Of a stretch of DNA of 64,000 bases, positions 34,787 to 44,258 are shown one piece after another. The stretch is taken from NCBI GenBank assembly GCA_004762125.1, contig SIHQ01000018.1, forward strand, positions 41,037 through 105,036. Direction: 5' to 3'. Source of the DNA: Oceanospirillales bacterium. Its GTDB lineage: Bacteria > Pseudomonadota > Gammaproteobacteria > Pseudomonadales > Endozoicomonadaceae. Position 1 is the first letter of the stretch, and each line of letters begins with the position of its first letter. The translations under genes were made by a program, and so were the position numbers. The notes beneath the pieces are model-generated. The model did no database searches. It had not been told where the DNA came from and saw nothing but the letters and a program-made list of their open reading frames with translations.

Positions 34787-34998
34787 CCGGTCCTTTATTT
34801 GCAGATGATCATTCGATCAGTCAACCAAAACAGGTGGTTGATCCTGCTTATATTGCTCTGGCCTGTTGTACTTCCGTAACCAAAGCCACATCCCCAGTGG
34901 TGCTCCTTGCCGTTACAAACCCTGGCTATTCCCGCAGCCCTGTAAAACCGACTCTTCCACCGTCCGGCTTTCGGCCAGTGCCGATGGAGTATGGTTAG
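34753..34998 (+). CDS. Small exported protein of the lysis region
   Basis: An 81-residue product with a signal peptide (MHYVILLLLLVSGPLFADD, cleavage near FA-DD) and a Pro-rich end. AGAGGTGG precedes the ATG. It lies before the endolysin, where spanin genes often occur, but no spanin motif is seen. A second frame (34866-35108) overlaps and could be a nested gene as in Rz/Rz1; unproven. Confidence 0.45.
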   Translation: MHYVILLLLLVSGPLFADDHSISQPKQVVDPAYIALACCTSVTKATSPVVLLAVTNPGYSRSPVKPTLPPSGFRPVPMEYG

Positions 34999-35220
34999 TT
35001 GCGCGAAAAGCTGCGGGATGTAACAGCACCAGTTTCCGGTCTGGAATGAAAACCGGAGGTATTAAAGGCGACTTATCCCGTATCTGGCCCATGTGCGGTA
35101 GGGAATAGTTTGGTCTGGCGAGCCATCAACGCATCAGCAAGCCGTAAAGAACTATCTGTTTTATACCCACTCGATCCCCTTCCTTTTCTCGTGTGGTTTT
35201 TTTATTTCATTGGAGTTGCT

Positions 35221-35625
35221 ATGGACGTTATTTATTTAGTCGTTCACTGCTCCGAGTCTCCCAAAGGCCGTGATGATTCGGCAGCTGATATTCATCGCTG
35301 GCACAAACAAAGAGGCTGGGATGGTATCGGTTATCACAAAGTCATTCGTCGTGATGGCTCTAAAGAGAATGGTCGTCCAGAGTTTTGGGTAGGCGCTCAT
35401 GTCCAAGGTTCTAACACTGTTAGCCTTGGGGTCTGCCTGATCGGCACGGCTCACTTCACTAAAGAACAGTATCAATCACTGTATGAAGTGATGATGGACT
35501 GGACTACTCGCTACCCTTACGCCCATGTGGTTGGTCATTACGATAAGGACAAGGGTAAGACCTGCCCGAACTTTGATGTGGTCAAGTGGTGGCAGCAGGC
35601 GAAAGATAATGAGGGTGTGGTCTGA
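35221..35625 (+). CDS. Endolysin: N-acetylmuramoyl-L-alanine amidase
   Basis: A 134-residue T7-lysozyme-type amidase that cuts between muramic acid and L-alanine. Zinc ligands His9, His106 and Cys115 (VVHCSES, VGHYD, GKTCPNFD) and Lys113 match the T7 enzyme. The ATG at 35221, preceded by TTGGAG, is chosen; the frame is open further upstream but non-conserved. No signal peptide, so a holin must release it; two holin-like genes follow. Confidence 0.92.
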   Translation: MDVIYLVVHCSESPKGRDDSAADIHRWHKQRGWDGIGYHKVIRRDGSKENGRPEFWVGAHVQGSNTVSLGVCLIGTAHFTKEQYQSLYEVMMDWTTRYPYAHVVGHYDKDKGKTCPNFDVVKWWQQAKDNEGVV

Positions 35626-36053
35626 TGAGCTGGTTTAGTGAAGTTACTGATCCGATCAGTTCAACATCAGAACTGATTAAGAATACTGGTAATGCTATTG
35701 ATGAGCTCTTTACCAGTGATGATGAGCGCAACACTGCTGAGATTCTAAAGGCCAAGATCAAACAGAACCCAAGGGCATGGGCTCATCAGCTGAATGTTAT
35801 CAATGCTCAGTCCCGCAGATGGTTTGATTCTGGATGGCGTCCTGCCTTGGGTTGGGTTGGTGCAATAGGTCTGTTTCTTTATTACATCCCTCAATACTTC
35901 TTGGCAGCAGTGCTATGGGTTCGAATGTGCTGGGATGCGGATGTGTTAGTTCCATACCCAGTTACAGCAGATGGTCTTATGGAGCTGGTCGGGCTACTGA
36001 TCGGAGGAATGGTGGTACGAGGCCTTGATAAGAAGAGTGGTACGGCCCGATGA
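35625..36053 (+). CDS. Phage holin, 3-TM type
   Basis: A 142-residue protein of the 3TM holin family. N-terminal helix, then SRRWFDSGWRPALGWVGAIGLFLYYIPQYFLAAVLW, where the W-F-x(4)-WRP-x-LGW motif is a family mark, and a last membrane segment (LMELVGLLIGGMVVRGLDK). Its ATG overlaps the endolysin stop. Confidence 0.85.
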   Translation: MSWFSEVTDPISSTSELIKNTGNAIDELFTSDDERNTAEILKAKIKQNPRAWAHQLNVINAQSRRWFDSGWRPALGWVGAIGLFLYYIPQYFLAAVLWVRMCWDADVLVPYPVTADGLMELVGLLIGGMVVRGLDKKSGTAR

Positions 36054-36295
36054 GTGAAGTATCAACACCTATTAATGTTGTGGCAGGTGGCACTGCAGTA
36101 GGAGTCAGTGTCAGTAGTAGCGTCGGAAAAGCAGAGAGTTTCTACCGCGCTACATGGGACCAGATTGTCACAATGAATTTCAACGTGGTTGTTTCTGATG
36201 TGCTTGGACTGCTGTCCGTAGGGATCCTCTGCGTCAATCTGTACTTCACGATAAAGCGAGAGTTTAAGAAGCGTAAGGACTCTCCTGAGAATTAA
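36050..36295 (+). CDS. Small single-TM lysis protein (holin or antiholin)
   Basis: An 81-residue protein with one membrane segment (VLGLLSVGILCVNLYFTI) and a basic C-terminus (KREFKKRKDSPEN). ATGA-coupled to the 3-TM holin. Probably a second holin or antiholin. Confidence 0.6.
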   Translation: MSEVSTPINVVAGGTAVGVSVSSSVGKAESFYRATWDQIVTMNFNVVVSDVLGLLSVGILCVNLYFTIKREFKKRKDSPEN

Positions 36296-36300
36296 GAGCG

Positions 36301-36378
36301 GGTCCTTCTGGCGGGTCTGCTCATTACGGGTATGCGGAATCGCGGTATTTGGGGATTTATGAGATTTTTCAGAAGCAG
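36301..36378 (+). other. Putative cos site
   Basis: GGATTTATGAGATTTTTCAG (36354-36373) resembles the lambda cos stretch TATTTATGAAAATTTTCCGG just before the terminase small-subunit gene. A GC-rich part with CGGGTATGCGGAATCGCGG lies directly upstream. Position and sequence both fit, but cohesive ends cannot be read by eye. Confidence 0.4.
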
Positions 36379-36390
36379 GTTGTTGTTTAA

Positions 36391-36936
36391 ATGTCAGCAC
36401 GAACCAAACAGCAACAGCCGGAACTCCACTGGCTGAACAAAACTCAGATGGCCGCCAGCCTCGGAGTCAGTGTTCAAGCCTTTGATAAATGGGGAGTTCA
36501 GCCGGTTTGCAAGGTTGGCCGTTCTGTTTATTTTGATACCCGTTCCGTGCTTGAAAATCGCCTTGCTCACGAAGCTTCGAAACAACAACCTACCAGTCAT
36601 GAAGACCTCGATGAAGGTTCAATCGAGTTTGAAAAGTATCGTCTGACTAAAGCGCAGGCTGATGGACAAGAATTAAAGAATGAATTAGCTCGTGGTGAAG
36701 TTGCTCCCGTAGAGTTGCAAAGCTTTGTTATTGGAAAATGCCTGGCAGAGTCTGCAGGCGTGTTGGACACCTTGATGCTGACTATTAAAAGAAAGCATCC
36801 CGAGTTGGCCGCAGTACAGCTGGAAAACATCAAACGCGAAATTGTTAAATCACAAAACGCTATTGCCCGTGGCCATGAGTTAATACCCCAGTATTTAGAT
36901 GAATATCTCTCCGAGACAGCGGCGGAGTCTGTGTAA
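36391..36936 (+). CDS. Terminase small subunit, Nu1-like
   Basis: A 181-residue protein. The N-terminus is a winged HTH (LNKTQMAASLGVSVQAFDKWGVQP) as in lambda gpNu1; the C-terminus is helical (GEVAPVELQSFVIGKCLAESAGVLDTL) for binding the large subunit. It recognises the packaging site. The end overlaps the start of the large subunit. Confidence 0.85.
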   Translation: MSARTKQQQPELHWLNKTQMAASLGVSVQAFDKWGVQPVCKVGRSVYFDTRSVLENRLAHEASKQQPTSHEDLDEGSIEFEKYRLTKAQADGQELKNELARGEVAPVELQSFVIGKCLAESAGVLDTLMLTIKRKHPELAAVQLENIKREIVKSQNAIARGHELIPQYLDEYLSETAAESV

Positions 36937-38806
36937 AGCTGCGAAACATGGTTTCTCGGCAATGCATCGACCAGTGCCAATGACCTGCACGGAATGGGCT
37001 GACGAAAACTTTTATCTATCTGCTGAATCTGCGTATATCGAAGGACGCTGGGAAACGGCACCTTTTCAAGTAGCCATTCTTAACAGTATGGGGAATGACG
37101 AGATCAGGGTGGTTAACCTGGTTAAGTCTGCCCGTGTCGGTTACTCGCAAATGCTGAAGGCCGCGACTGGCTATCAGATTGAACACAAAAAACGAAACGG
37201 CATGATCCTGCAGCCCACCGATGGAGCGGCGCAGGGTTTCATGAAAGCGCATATTGAAACCGCCATTCGTGATGTGCCTGTGCTCAAAGCTCTTGCGCCC
37301 TGGCACGGTAAGAAGCATCGGGATAATACACTGGATGCCAAGAAGTTTAGCAACCAACGACAACTCTGGTGTCTTGGTGGCACGGCCGGTAAAAACTACC
37401 GTGAGAAGTCACTGGATTTCATTATTTATGACGAGCTCGCGGCCTTCCCTGAAGATGTAGAGAAAGAAGGTTCACCCACATTTCTGGGTGATAAGCGTCT
37501 GGAAGGTTCTGCGTTTCCAAAATCTATCCGTGGTAGTACACCGAAAATAAAAGGGCACTGCCAGATAGAGCGGGCGGCTCAAGAATCAGAAACAAACTTT
37601 CTCCTTCACCTACCTTGCCCACACTGCAAGAAAAAGCAGAGCCTGAAATGGGGAGGCAAAGATGCATCCTTTGGAATCAAATGGGTTAAAGGAAACCCTG
37701 ACGATGTCTGGTATGTCTGCGAACATCACGGATGTGTTATTCGCCAGCACGAACTGAACCCACTGCATTCAAAAGGTGAATGGCGTTGCGACCGATCAGG
37801 GCTTGTTACCACTAACGGATATGAATTTCGAAAAGACGGACAGATAACTGAAACGCCTGAATCAGTAACGTGGAATGTCTGGACCGCTTACAGCACGTTC
37901 ACCACATGGTCGCGCATTGCTAAAGATTTCATCAATGCTAAAAACGATCCCGGCAAACTGAAAACCTTTGTTAACACCACGCTGGGTGAAACATGGGATG
38001 AAGAGACCGGTGAAAAACTGGAATGGGAATCCATCTATGCGCGGCGGGAAAACTATCTCCCGACTGTTCCGGATCGTGCTTCTTATCTGGTTGCTTCGGT
38101 TGATACTCAAGATGATCGTCTCGAAGCAAAAATCAAAGCTTACGGCCCTGGCGAAGAAAGCTGGTTAATTGATTACGTTCGATTGATTGGTGATCCATCC
38201 GGCGAAATGCTCTGGGAAAAACTGACGGAAAGACTGGATCAAAGCTTCAATCACGAATCCGGTTTAAAAATGTCGGTTGGTCTGATCTGTATTGACTCCG
38301 GTGGTCATTATACCGACGAGGTATACAGCTGGTGTCGTCATGATCCCATGCGACGAATCCCCATCAAAGGTGCGTCGATTTACGGAAAACCCGTTGCAAA
38401 CTTCCCTAGAAAACGAACAAGGAAAGGCGTGTATCTGACTGAAGTTGGTACAGACAACGCGAAAGACATTATCTATTCACGTCTGGCCATTCAGGCCAAA
38501 GACTTGACCAAGGCTGTCAGGGGCTATCTGCATTTACCTCTCATTGAATGGGCTGATGAAGCCTACTTCAAAGGCCTAACCGTAGAACGTAAAACGATGA
38601 CCTTTACCAAAGGTAAAAAGGTTTATCGCTGGGTGTGTCCAGCTGGCGTCCGAAACGAACCGATCGATTTGGAAGTTTATTGTCTGGCTGCCATTCGTAT
38701 TGCTCAGCAAAACTTTGGTCTTAATCTGGACATCGCTCGCCCTGTCGGTGAAAAGAAAAAAACCACCAAGAAACGAAAAACCGTTCATAAATCCAGCTGG
38801 CTTTGA
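36899..38806 (+). CDS. Terminase large subunit, GpA family
   Basis: A 635-residue packaging ATPase and nuclease. Walker-A-like KSARVGYSQ (76-84), Walker B DFIIYDEL (173-180), zinc-like CPHC (240-243), and nuclease acidic residues in ASVDTQDDRLEA and the ICIDSGGHYTDEVYSW stretch. Length matches lambda gpA (641). It cuts the cos site and drives DNA into the prohead. Confidence 0.95.
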   Translation: MNISPRQRRSLCKAAKHGFSAMHRPVPMTCTEWADENFYLSAESAYIEGRWETAPFQVAILNSMGNDEIRVVNLVKSARVGYSQMLKAATGYQIEHKKRNGMILQPTDGAAQGFMKAHIETAIRDVPVLKALAPWHGKKHRDNTLDAKKFSNQRQLWCLGGTAGKNYREKSLDFIIYDELAAFPEDVEKEGSPTFLGDKRLEGSAFPKSIRGSTPKIKGHCQIERAAQESETNFLLHLPCPHCKKKQSLKWGGKDASFGIKWVKGNPDDVWYVCEHHGCVIRQHELNPLHSKGEWRCDRSGLVTTNGYEFRKDGQITETPESVTWNVWTAYSTFTTWSRIAKDFINAKNDPGKLKTFVNTTLGETWDEETGEKLEWESIYARRENYLPTVPDRASYLVASVDTQDDRLEAKIKAYGPGEESWLIDYVRLIGDPSGEMLWEKLTERLDQSFNHESGLKMSVGLICIDSGGHYTDEVYSWCRHDPMRRIPIKGASIYGKPVANFPRKRTRKGVYLTEVGTDNAKDIIYSRLAIQAKDLTKAVRGYLHLPLIEWADEAYFKGLTVERKTMTFTKGKKVYRWVCPAGVRNEPIDLEVYCLAAIRIAQQNFGLNLDIARPVGEKKKTTKKRKTVHKSSWL

Positions 38807-38811
38807 ATCCT

Positions 38812-39012
38812 ATGTCTCTCGAACAAGAAATGATCAACCTGTATATCCAGGCTGAAAAGGATGTGCTGGAAGGAAAGACCGTCACTCTGAATGGTCGAAC
38901 CCTGTCTTCGGAAAACCTTATCGACATTCGGAAAGGTCGCCGTGAATGGGAGCAGCGCATCAAATCAAGAAGTGGTGGTAGGAGTCACAGCCTGGGAAGG
39001 ATTAACTTTTGA
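38812..39012 (+). CDS. Head-tail connector gpW
   Basis: A 66-residue gpW-type protein: MSLEQEMINLYIQAEKDVLEGKTVTLNGRTLSSENLIDIRKGRREWEQ folds as two helices around a hairpin. It binds under the portal. ATG 38812 or a TTG at 38803 (overlapping the terminase stop) may start it. Confidence 0.85.
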   Translation: MSLEQEMINLYIQAEKDVLEGKTVTLNGRTLSSENLIDIRKGRREWEQRIKSRSGGRSHSLGRINF

Positions 39013-40505
39013 ATATCCTCGACAAAATCATTGCTCCTTTTGCACCTAGTCATGCACTGGGTAGAGTAAAAGCTAGAGCCCAATTAAATATCTTGGCTCA
39101 GCATGAAGCGGCCAAACCGTCACACCTTCGTAAAACAAAACGCTCAACCGGATCCGGTGATGCAGTTGCCCGTCACGGCACATCATTACGAGAACAAGCT
39201 CGCTGGCTGGATGAGAACTACGATCTGGCATCCGGTATTCTGGATGAAAAAGTAAAAGGCATTATTGGTGCCAAAGGTATTTTGATCGAGCCGGCGCCAA
39301 AGAATAACAAAGGGGAGATACTCGAAGATTTTGCCAAAGAGTTATCACAACTCTTTCAAGAGTGGTCTCGATCGGTCACCACTTGTGGCATGCCTCGCAC
39401 AGATGCCGAGCGCATTGTTTGTCTGAGTTGGTTGCGTGATGGCGATATGTTGGGGCAGTTGGTTCAAGGTCGAGTTAATGCATTCCGCTTTGCCACTTCT
39501 GTTCCATTGGCTATTGAGCTCCTTGAGGCAGATTACCTGCCAGCAGAATCTACCACGGATGCAAAAAGGAATATCGTTGGTGGTGTAGAGCGGAACAGCT
39601 GGGGAAGCCCAACTGCATTTCATATCTATAAAGAACATCCGGGCAACACGCTGGGTCACTGGCAGATGCAAACCAAACGGGTGCCTGCTGAAAACATTCT
39701 TCATCTAAAGCTGGCTCGTCGTTCAAGGCAGGCCAGAGGCATCTCTCTTTTAGCACCTGTTATTCAGCGCCTCGGTGATCTTCGTGATTATGAACACGCT
39801 GAGCAAGTAGCTGCAAAAGTGGCAGCGGCCATGACGGCCTATATCAAGAAAGGTAATCCGGATAACTATATTGCGCCAAACCAAAATAGCGAAGACTCCG
39901 AAGAGAGAAGCTTCGATATTTCACCGCTTATGGTTTTCGACAATCTTGAACCAGGTGAAGACGTTGGAACGATTGATAGCAACAGACCCAGTGCATTACT
40001 AACGCCTTACCGCGACGCTATGTTACGAGCGGCTTGCGCAGGAACAGCCAGCAGTTACAGCACAGTATCCCGCACTTATATGGGCAGCTATTCCAGTCAG
40101 CGCCAAGAGTTGATTGATGTCACCAGTACCAATGCTGTTTTTCAGGATCAGTTCATAAACAGCTGGACCACACCTATCTATGAAGCATTGATCAGAGTGT
40201 CGTTGGCATCGGGTCTTTTGAGAGCTCCGTCTGATCTGGATATGCGTAGCTTGTTCGATGCTGAATACCTTGGTCCGGTTATGCCCTGGATTGATCCAAA
40301 GAAAGAATCCGAATCTTGGAAGCAGAATGTTCGTAACGGTCACGCTACTGACAGTGAAGCGACCAGAGCCCGAGGGCGAAATCCTGCCGACGTTCGAGCC
40401 AAGCGATTAAAGGAAGTTGAAAAGAACAGGGAGGACGGGCTGGTAACAGATACCGATCCCTATTACGACAAAATGGAAAAGGCGACAACCGATGCCGAAA
40501 AATAA
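39009..40505 (+). CDS. Portal protein, lambda gpB family
   Basis: A 498-residue portal. Typical motifs: REQARWLDENYDLASGILDEKVKGIIG, LAIELLEADYLP, PAENILHLKLARRSRQARGISLLAPVIQRLGDL and SQRQELIDVTS. Twelve copies form the ring through which DNA enters. TTG start with GGAAGGA ahead and TTGA overlap with gpW. Ends inside the start of the protease-capsid gene. Confidence 0.95.
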   Translation: MNILDKIIAPFAPSHALGRVKARAQLNILAQHEAAKPSHLRKTKRSTGSGDAVARHGTSLREQARWLDENYDLASGILDEKVKGIIGAKGILIEPAPKNNKGEILEDFAKELSQLFQEWSRSVTTCGMPRTDAERIVCLSWLRDGDMLGQLVQGRVNAFRFATSVPLAIELLEADYLPAESTTDAKRNIVGGVERNSWGSPTAFHIYKEHPGNTLGHWQMQTKRVPAENILHLKLARRSRQARGISLLAPVIQRLGDLRDYEHAEQVAAKVAAAMTAYIKKGNPDNYIAPNQNSEDSEERSFDISPLMVFDNLEPGEDVGTIDSNRPSALLTPYRDAMLRAACAGTASSYSTVSRTYMGSYSSQRQELIDVTSTNAVFQDQFINSWTTPIYEALIRVSLASGLLRAPSDLDMRSLFDAEYLGPVMPWIDPKKESESWKQNVRNGHATDSEATRARGRNPADVRAKRLKEVEKNREDGLVTDTDPYYDKMEKATTDAEK

Positions 40506-42504
40506 CCTGCAAATTCGCATGGCGGCTGATTCTGTCGCTGAACTTTTTATCTATGAAGAGATTGGTGGCTGGTGGGGCATCACTGCTCAGAATATCGCTC
40601 AAAACCTTAAAGAGCTCCGAGCTCAAAAAGGTGCAATTAATACCATCAAGGTTCGCATTAATAGTCCAGGTGGTGACGTGTTTGAAGGCGTTGCTATCTA
40701 CAACCTGCTCAAGCAAGACAGTGCCAATGTTCATGTTTTTGTTGATGGCATGGCTGCATCAATGGGCAGTGTTATTGCTATGGCCGGTGACACCATCACC
40801 ATCGGTGAATCTGCTGCCTTTATGATTCACAACCCTTCGGCCGGTGCAGTAGGAGAATCAGAAGACCTACGTCACATGGCAGATCTACTGGATCAGGTTA
40901 AATCATCCTTGATGACGACCTACCAGAAACGAACTGGCATGAGTGCTGAAGAGCTCACTGTTCTGATGGATGCCGAGACGTGGTATTTCGGCCAGGAGGC
41001 GGTTGATTCCGGCTTTGCTGATGAAGTGTTTGAAGCTCCGGCTATGGCGGCCAGCCTTCGGAATGAATCGCTCAATCGCTTTCAGGATGTACCTGAAAAA
41101 GCTCAATCCTTTTTTAAAGCGAAAACCACCGAGGGTTCCGCCCCTCAAACAACCCAAGAGGAAACACCTATGCCACAAGCGCATAATCAACCGGCAGCGG
41201 GCGGTACCCCAGCACCTGCAGCCTCAGTTCAAACTGTTGTAACTGAACCAGCCCAACCAACAGCGCAGGATCGCAACGACGGAATCAAAGCCGTGTTTGC
41301 TCCTTTCAATAACAAGCACGACGACCTGCTGATTGAATGTCTGGGTGATGCCACTATCACCAAAGAATCAGCTCAGGAGAAACTGTTGGCGAAACTGGGT
41401 TCAAACACTACACCAAGTACTCCATCGGTTGCGGCTGTTGCCCATGTCGGTAACGGACGCATTGTGTTTGATGGATTGCTGAATGCTCTGGAAGCTCGAG
41501 TATTCCGTGACGTTAAAGCCGAAAAAGACAACAGCTTTAAATCCTACAGTTTGCTGGAAATGGCTCGCGCCGCTCTAGCAGAAAAGGGTGTCAGCATGTC
41601 CGCCTACGGCGATCGCATGGGAATGGTCGGTGCTGCGTTCACTCACAGCTCAAGCGACTTTGGTAATGTTCTGGCTGACATCGCTCACAAGGCCATGCTC
41701 AGAGGTTGGGATGAAACCCCTGAAACATTCACTCAGTGGACCCGCGAAGGCAGCCTGACTGATTTTAAAATGAACAAGCGTGTTGGCCTGAACAGCTTCC
41801 CAAGTCTGGCCAAAGTTGAAGAAGGGGCTGAGTACGGTTACGGCACAGTCGGAGATCGTGCAGAGCAGATCATGCTGGCCACTTACGGCAAAATGTTCAG
41901 CATTACCCGTCAGGCGATTATCAACGACGACCTCTCTGTATTTACCAGAATGCCTCAAGCCATGGGACGTGCAGCGGCTCGTACTGTTGGTGACCTTGTG
42001 TATGCAACATTGACCGATAATGCGGCTATGGCTGACGGACAAGAACTGTTCAGTGCGGGGCACAAGAACGTATTGACCGGCGGATTGAACGTTGCCAATG
42101 CTGACAAAGCTCGCACCAAAATGCGCACCCATAAAGACGGCGATGCTCACCTGAATATTGGCCCTGGTTATTTGCTGACTCCAGTTGCTTTGGAAGGTTC
42201 GGCTCGTCAGATTCTGCATTCAGAGTCCGACATCACCAAGGACAACAGCAAGGCAGCTAACCCAGTACGCGATATGGCTCAGCAGATTTCCGAAGCTCGT
42301 CTGGATTCTGCATCTGCTACAACCAGTTATCTGGTGGCTGGTGATATGTACGACACTATTGAAGTGGCGTATCTGGATGGCAACTCTGCTCCACGTCTGG
42401 AACAGCAGCAAGGCTGGAGTGTTGACGGTACCGAGTTCAAGGTTGCCATCGATGCCGGTGTGTCTCCTCTGGACTTCCGTTCTTTTGTACGGATCGCAGG
42501 CTAA
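40492..42504 (+). CDS. Fused ClpP-like prohead protease and major capsid protein
   Basis: One 670-residue chain. Residues 10-190 are a ClpP-like S14 protease: INSPGGDVFEG, nucleophile Ser90 in DGMAASMGS, and His113 in MIHNPS. A linker rich in Ala, Pro and Gln (about 210-260) follows. Residues 310-670 are an HK97-fold major capsid protein (GRAAARTVGDLVYATLTDN, YLLTPVALEGSARQIL, YDTIEVAYLDGNSAPRLEQQQGW). The fusion is a known phage arrangement; the protease likely cuts itself free during prohead maturation. Confidence 0.92.
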   Translation: MPKNNLQIRMAADSVAELFIYEEIGGWWGITAQNIAQNLKELRAQKGAINTIKVRINSPGGDVFEGVAIYNLLKQDSANVHVFVDGMAASMGSVIAMAGDTITIGESAAFMIHNPSAGAVGESEDLRHMADLLDQVKSSLMTTYQKRTGMSAEELTVLMDAETWYFGQEAVDSGFADEVFEAPAMAASLRNESLNRFQDVPEKAQSFFKAKTTEGSAPQTTQEETPMPQAHNQPAAGGTPAPAASVQTVVTEPAQPTAQDRNDGIKAVFAPFNNKHDDLLIECLGDATITKESAQEKLLAKLGSNTTPSTPSVAAVAHVGNGRIVFDGLLNALEARVFRDVKAEKDNSFKSYSLLEMARAALAEKGVSMSAYGDRMGMVGAAFTHSSSDFGNVLADIAHKAMLRGWDETPETFTQWTREGSLTDFKMNKRVGLNSFPSLAKVEEGAEYGYGTVGDRAEQIMLATYGKMFSITRQAIINDDLSVFTRMPQAMGRAAARTVGDLVYATLTDNAAMADGQELFSAGHKNVLTGGLNVANADKARTKMRTHKDGDAHLNIGPGYLLTPVALEGSARQILHSESDITKDNSKAANPVRDMAQQISEARLDSASATTSYLVAGDMYDTIEVAYLDGNSAPRLEQQQGWSVDGTEFKVAIDAGVSPLDFRSFVRIAG

Positions 42505-42581
42505 ACCCTGATGCCCGGCTTATGTCGGGCACATCCTTTTTAAAGTTCGAAGTTATTCATTATTAATGAGCGGAGATTCTC

Positions 42582-42902
42582 ATGGCTAAAAATTACAAAG
42601 GTGCTGGTTGCACCATGACATTCGTGGCGGCCGCGGTCGTTCTTTCCGGTGCCGCCTTAATGGTTGGCGATACGGCAGTAGTTGCTAAAACTGATGCCGC
42701 ATCTGGTGAAACCTGTGTAGGTGAAGCGGAGGGCGTATTCAATCTACCTAAAGCAGCAGGGGCTATCAGCCAGGGCGCGAAGGTTTACCTGTCCTCTGAC
42801 GGACAGATTTCAACGACTGCCAGTGGTAACAAGTTGGCTGGCAAGTGTTGGGCAGCAGCAGCAAACGGTGACAATTCTGTTGATGTGAAGCTGAACAGCT
42901 AA
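42582..42902 (+). CDS. Head decoration protein, DUF2190 type
   Basis: A 106-residue Ala/Gly/Val-rich protein (MAKNYKGAGCTMTFVAAAVVLSGAALMVGDTAVVA) with the FNLPKAAGAISQGAKVY motif typical of DUF2190 capsid-associated proteins. Confidence 0.8.
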   Translation: MAKNYKGAGCTMTFVAAAVVLSGAALMVGDTAVVAKTDAASGETCVGEAEGVFNLPKAAGAISQGAKVYLSSDGQISTTASGNKLAGKCWAAAANGDNSVDVKLNS

Positions 42903-43318
42903 TGTCCCGCTTTGACAAAGCCATTGCCCGGGTTACGGCTCGGGTAGCCAGCACCATGGGTAATCCAGCCACATTTCTCAACCAACCCTCAAACCAACCC
43001 ATCCCAACCACCATCATCCTCGAAAGGGATATCGAGGTAGTAGGTCAGTTTGTGGATGTTGTGGAGCAGCAGACGCAGGCCAGTCTTCTGGTGGCTGATG
43101 TTGCTGCTGTGCCCAGGGATAGTTTGATTGTGTTTCCTGACATGGTTTATGTGGTTAAGCGACATGTGGCCAATGATGGCTCCATGATTGTCGTGGAAGT
43201 GCTGGACGATGGGGTGTTGTTTGATGCGCTGAAGCCTCTGGATTTGAAAAAAACATTCACTGAAACAGAGTGGGTTGAACTGTGGCAAACGATATCCAAT
43301 CACAGGTCCGCGATGTAA
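42902..43318 (+). CDS. Head-tail joining protein
   Basis: A 138-residue protein with beta-strand pattern (IILERDIEVVGQFVDVVEQQTQASLLV) as in gpFII-like joining proteins. Between the decoration and gpZ-like genes, as expected. The stop overlaps the next GTG start. Confidence 0.65.
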   Translation: MSRFDKAIARVTARVASTMGNPATFLNQPSNQPIPTTIILERDIEVVGQFVDVVEQQTQASLLVADVAAVPRDSLIVFPDMVYVVKRHVANDGSMIVVEVLDDGVLFDALKPLDLKKTFTETEWVELWQTISNHRSAM

Positions 43319-43821
43319 ACCGGAACTTGAGGAAGACAAAGCAGTTGATCAGAGCGGGAGCCTCTTCCGCTCTGAATAAAGTAGCCGTGCGCTCTAAAAG
43401 CAGAGTGGTCAAGCTCGTATCGAGTGACGTTAAAGTTCAACAGAAACATGTTCGAAAGCGGGTCTATATCAAACGCAGCAACAGTAAATCACTGACGGCT
43501 AAATTGACGACCTACCGTCGTGACATTCCAGTGATATCGCTTGGGCCTGCTCAAACTCGCCTTACCAAAAATAAATCAACACTTAAGGTGGGCAGTAAAA
43601 GCTATCCGGGCGCTTTTATTAATCGCACTCGCTTCGGATCGTGGCAAGTGATGAAGCGGAAAACCAAAAAACGTTATCCGTTGGAAGTGTTGAAAATTCC
43701 TATCAGTAAATCGGTTGATCGTCATGCCAGTAAAACAGTCCGACGACAAATGATTAAAGAGTACCCTCGTATTTCTCAACACGAAATCGACTTCAGGTTA
43801 AAAAAGCATGCCAATCGTTAA
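43282..43821 (+). CDS. Minor tail protein Z-like
   Basis: A 179-residue very basic protein (NRNLRKTKQLIRAGASSALNKVAVRSKSR) of the lambda gpZ family that completes the tail end facing the head. GTG start at 43282. Confidence 0.75.
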   Translation: MANDIQSQVRDVNRNLRKTKQLIRAGASSALNKVAVRSKSRVVKLVSSDVKVQQKHVRKRVYIKRSNSKSLTAKLTTYRRDIPVISLGPAQTRLTKNKSTLKVGSKSYPGAFINRTRFGSWQVMKRKTKKRYPLEVLKIPISKSVDRHASKTVRRQMIKEYPRISQHEIDFRLKKHANR

Positions 43822-44209
43822 TATTGATCGATTCAATCAAATTAAAAAAAAGGTCGCTGGCCTGATTGAATCATTGAATATTGTTAATACTTATACAGAT
43901 CGCTACGTAGAAACTAAAGACAGCCGGTTTGCCGTTGTTTATTTTGGTGAGTGGACAGAAGAGCAAAGTGATCTGGAAGAGACAGAAGTAACAGGCAACT
44001 TGTCTATTCAGATATTTGCCAGAAACGATGATGAACTCTCGGAAACGGCAGCCCGTATTCGACCAGTGCTGAAAGAGTTTGAAGAATGGCAGGATGAACA
44101 CACCACTCTTACTGATTTTCGTCCTGTGGGTGGTGAGTATTTACCGGAGGAAGCGGGTATTCGACCGTCTATGATGTTGAATTACTCTGTTGTCTTTATT
44201 GATGGCTGA
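43808..44209 (+). CDS. Tail terminator, gpU-like
   Basis: A 133-residue acidic protein with the size and order of gpU, which stops tail tube growth. VTGNLSIQIFARNDDELSETAARIRPVL is the central strand-helix unit. Overlaps the gpZ-like gene. Confidence 0.7.
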   Translation: MPIVNIDRFNQIKKKVAGLIESLNIVNTYTDRYVETKDSRFAVVYFGEWTEEQSDLEETEVTGNLSIQIFARNDDELSETAARIRPVLKEFEEWQDEHTTLTDFRPVGGEYLPEEAGIRPSMMLNYSVVFIDG

Positions 44210-44258
44210 TTGTTGGATAGCATGAATTTCTAAATATTAAAAAAGGAATTTAAATATT

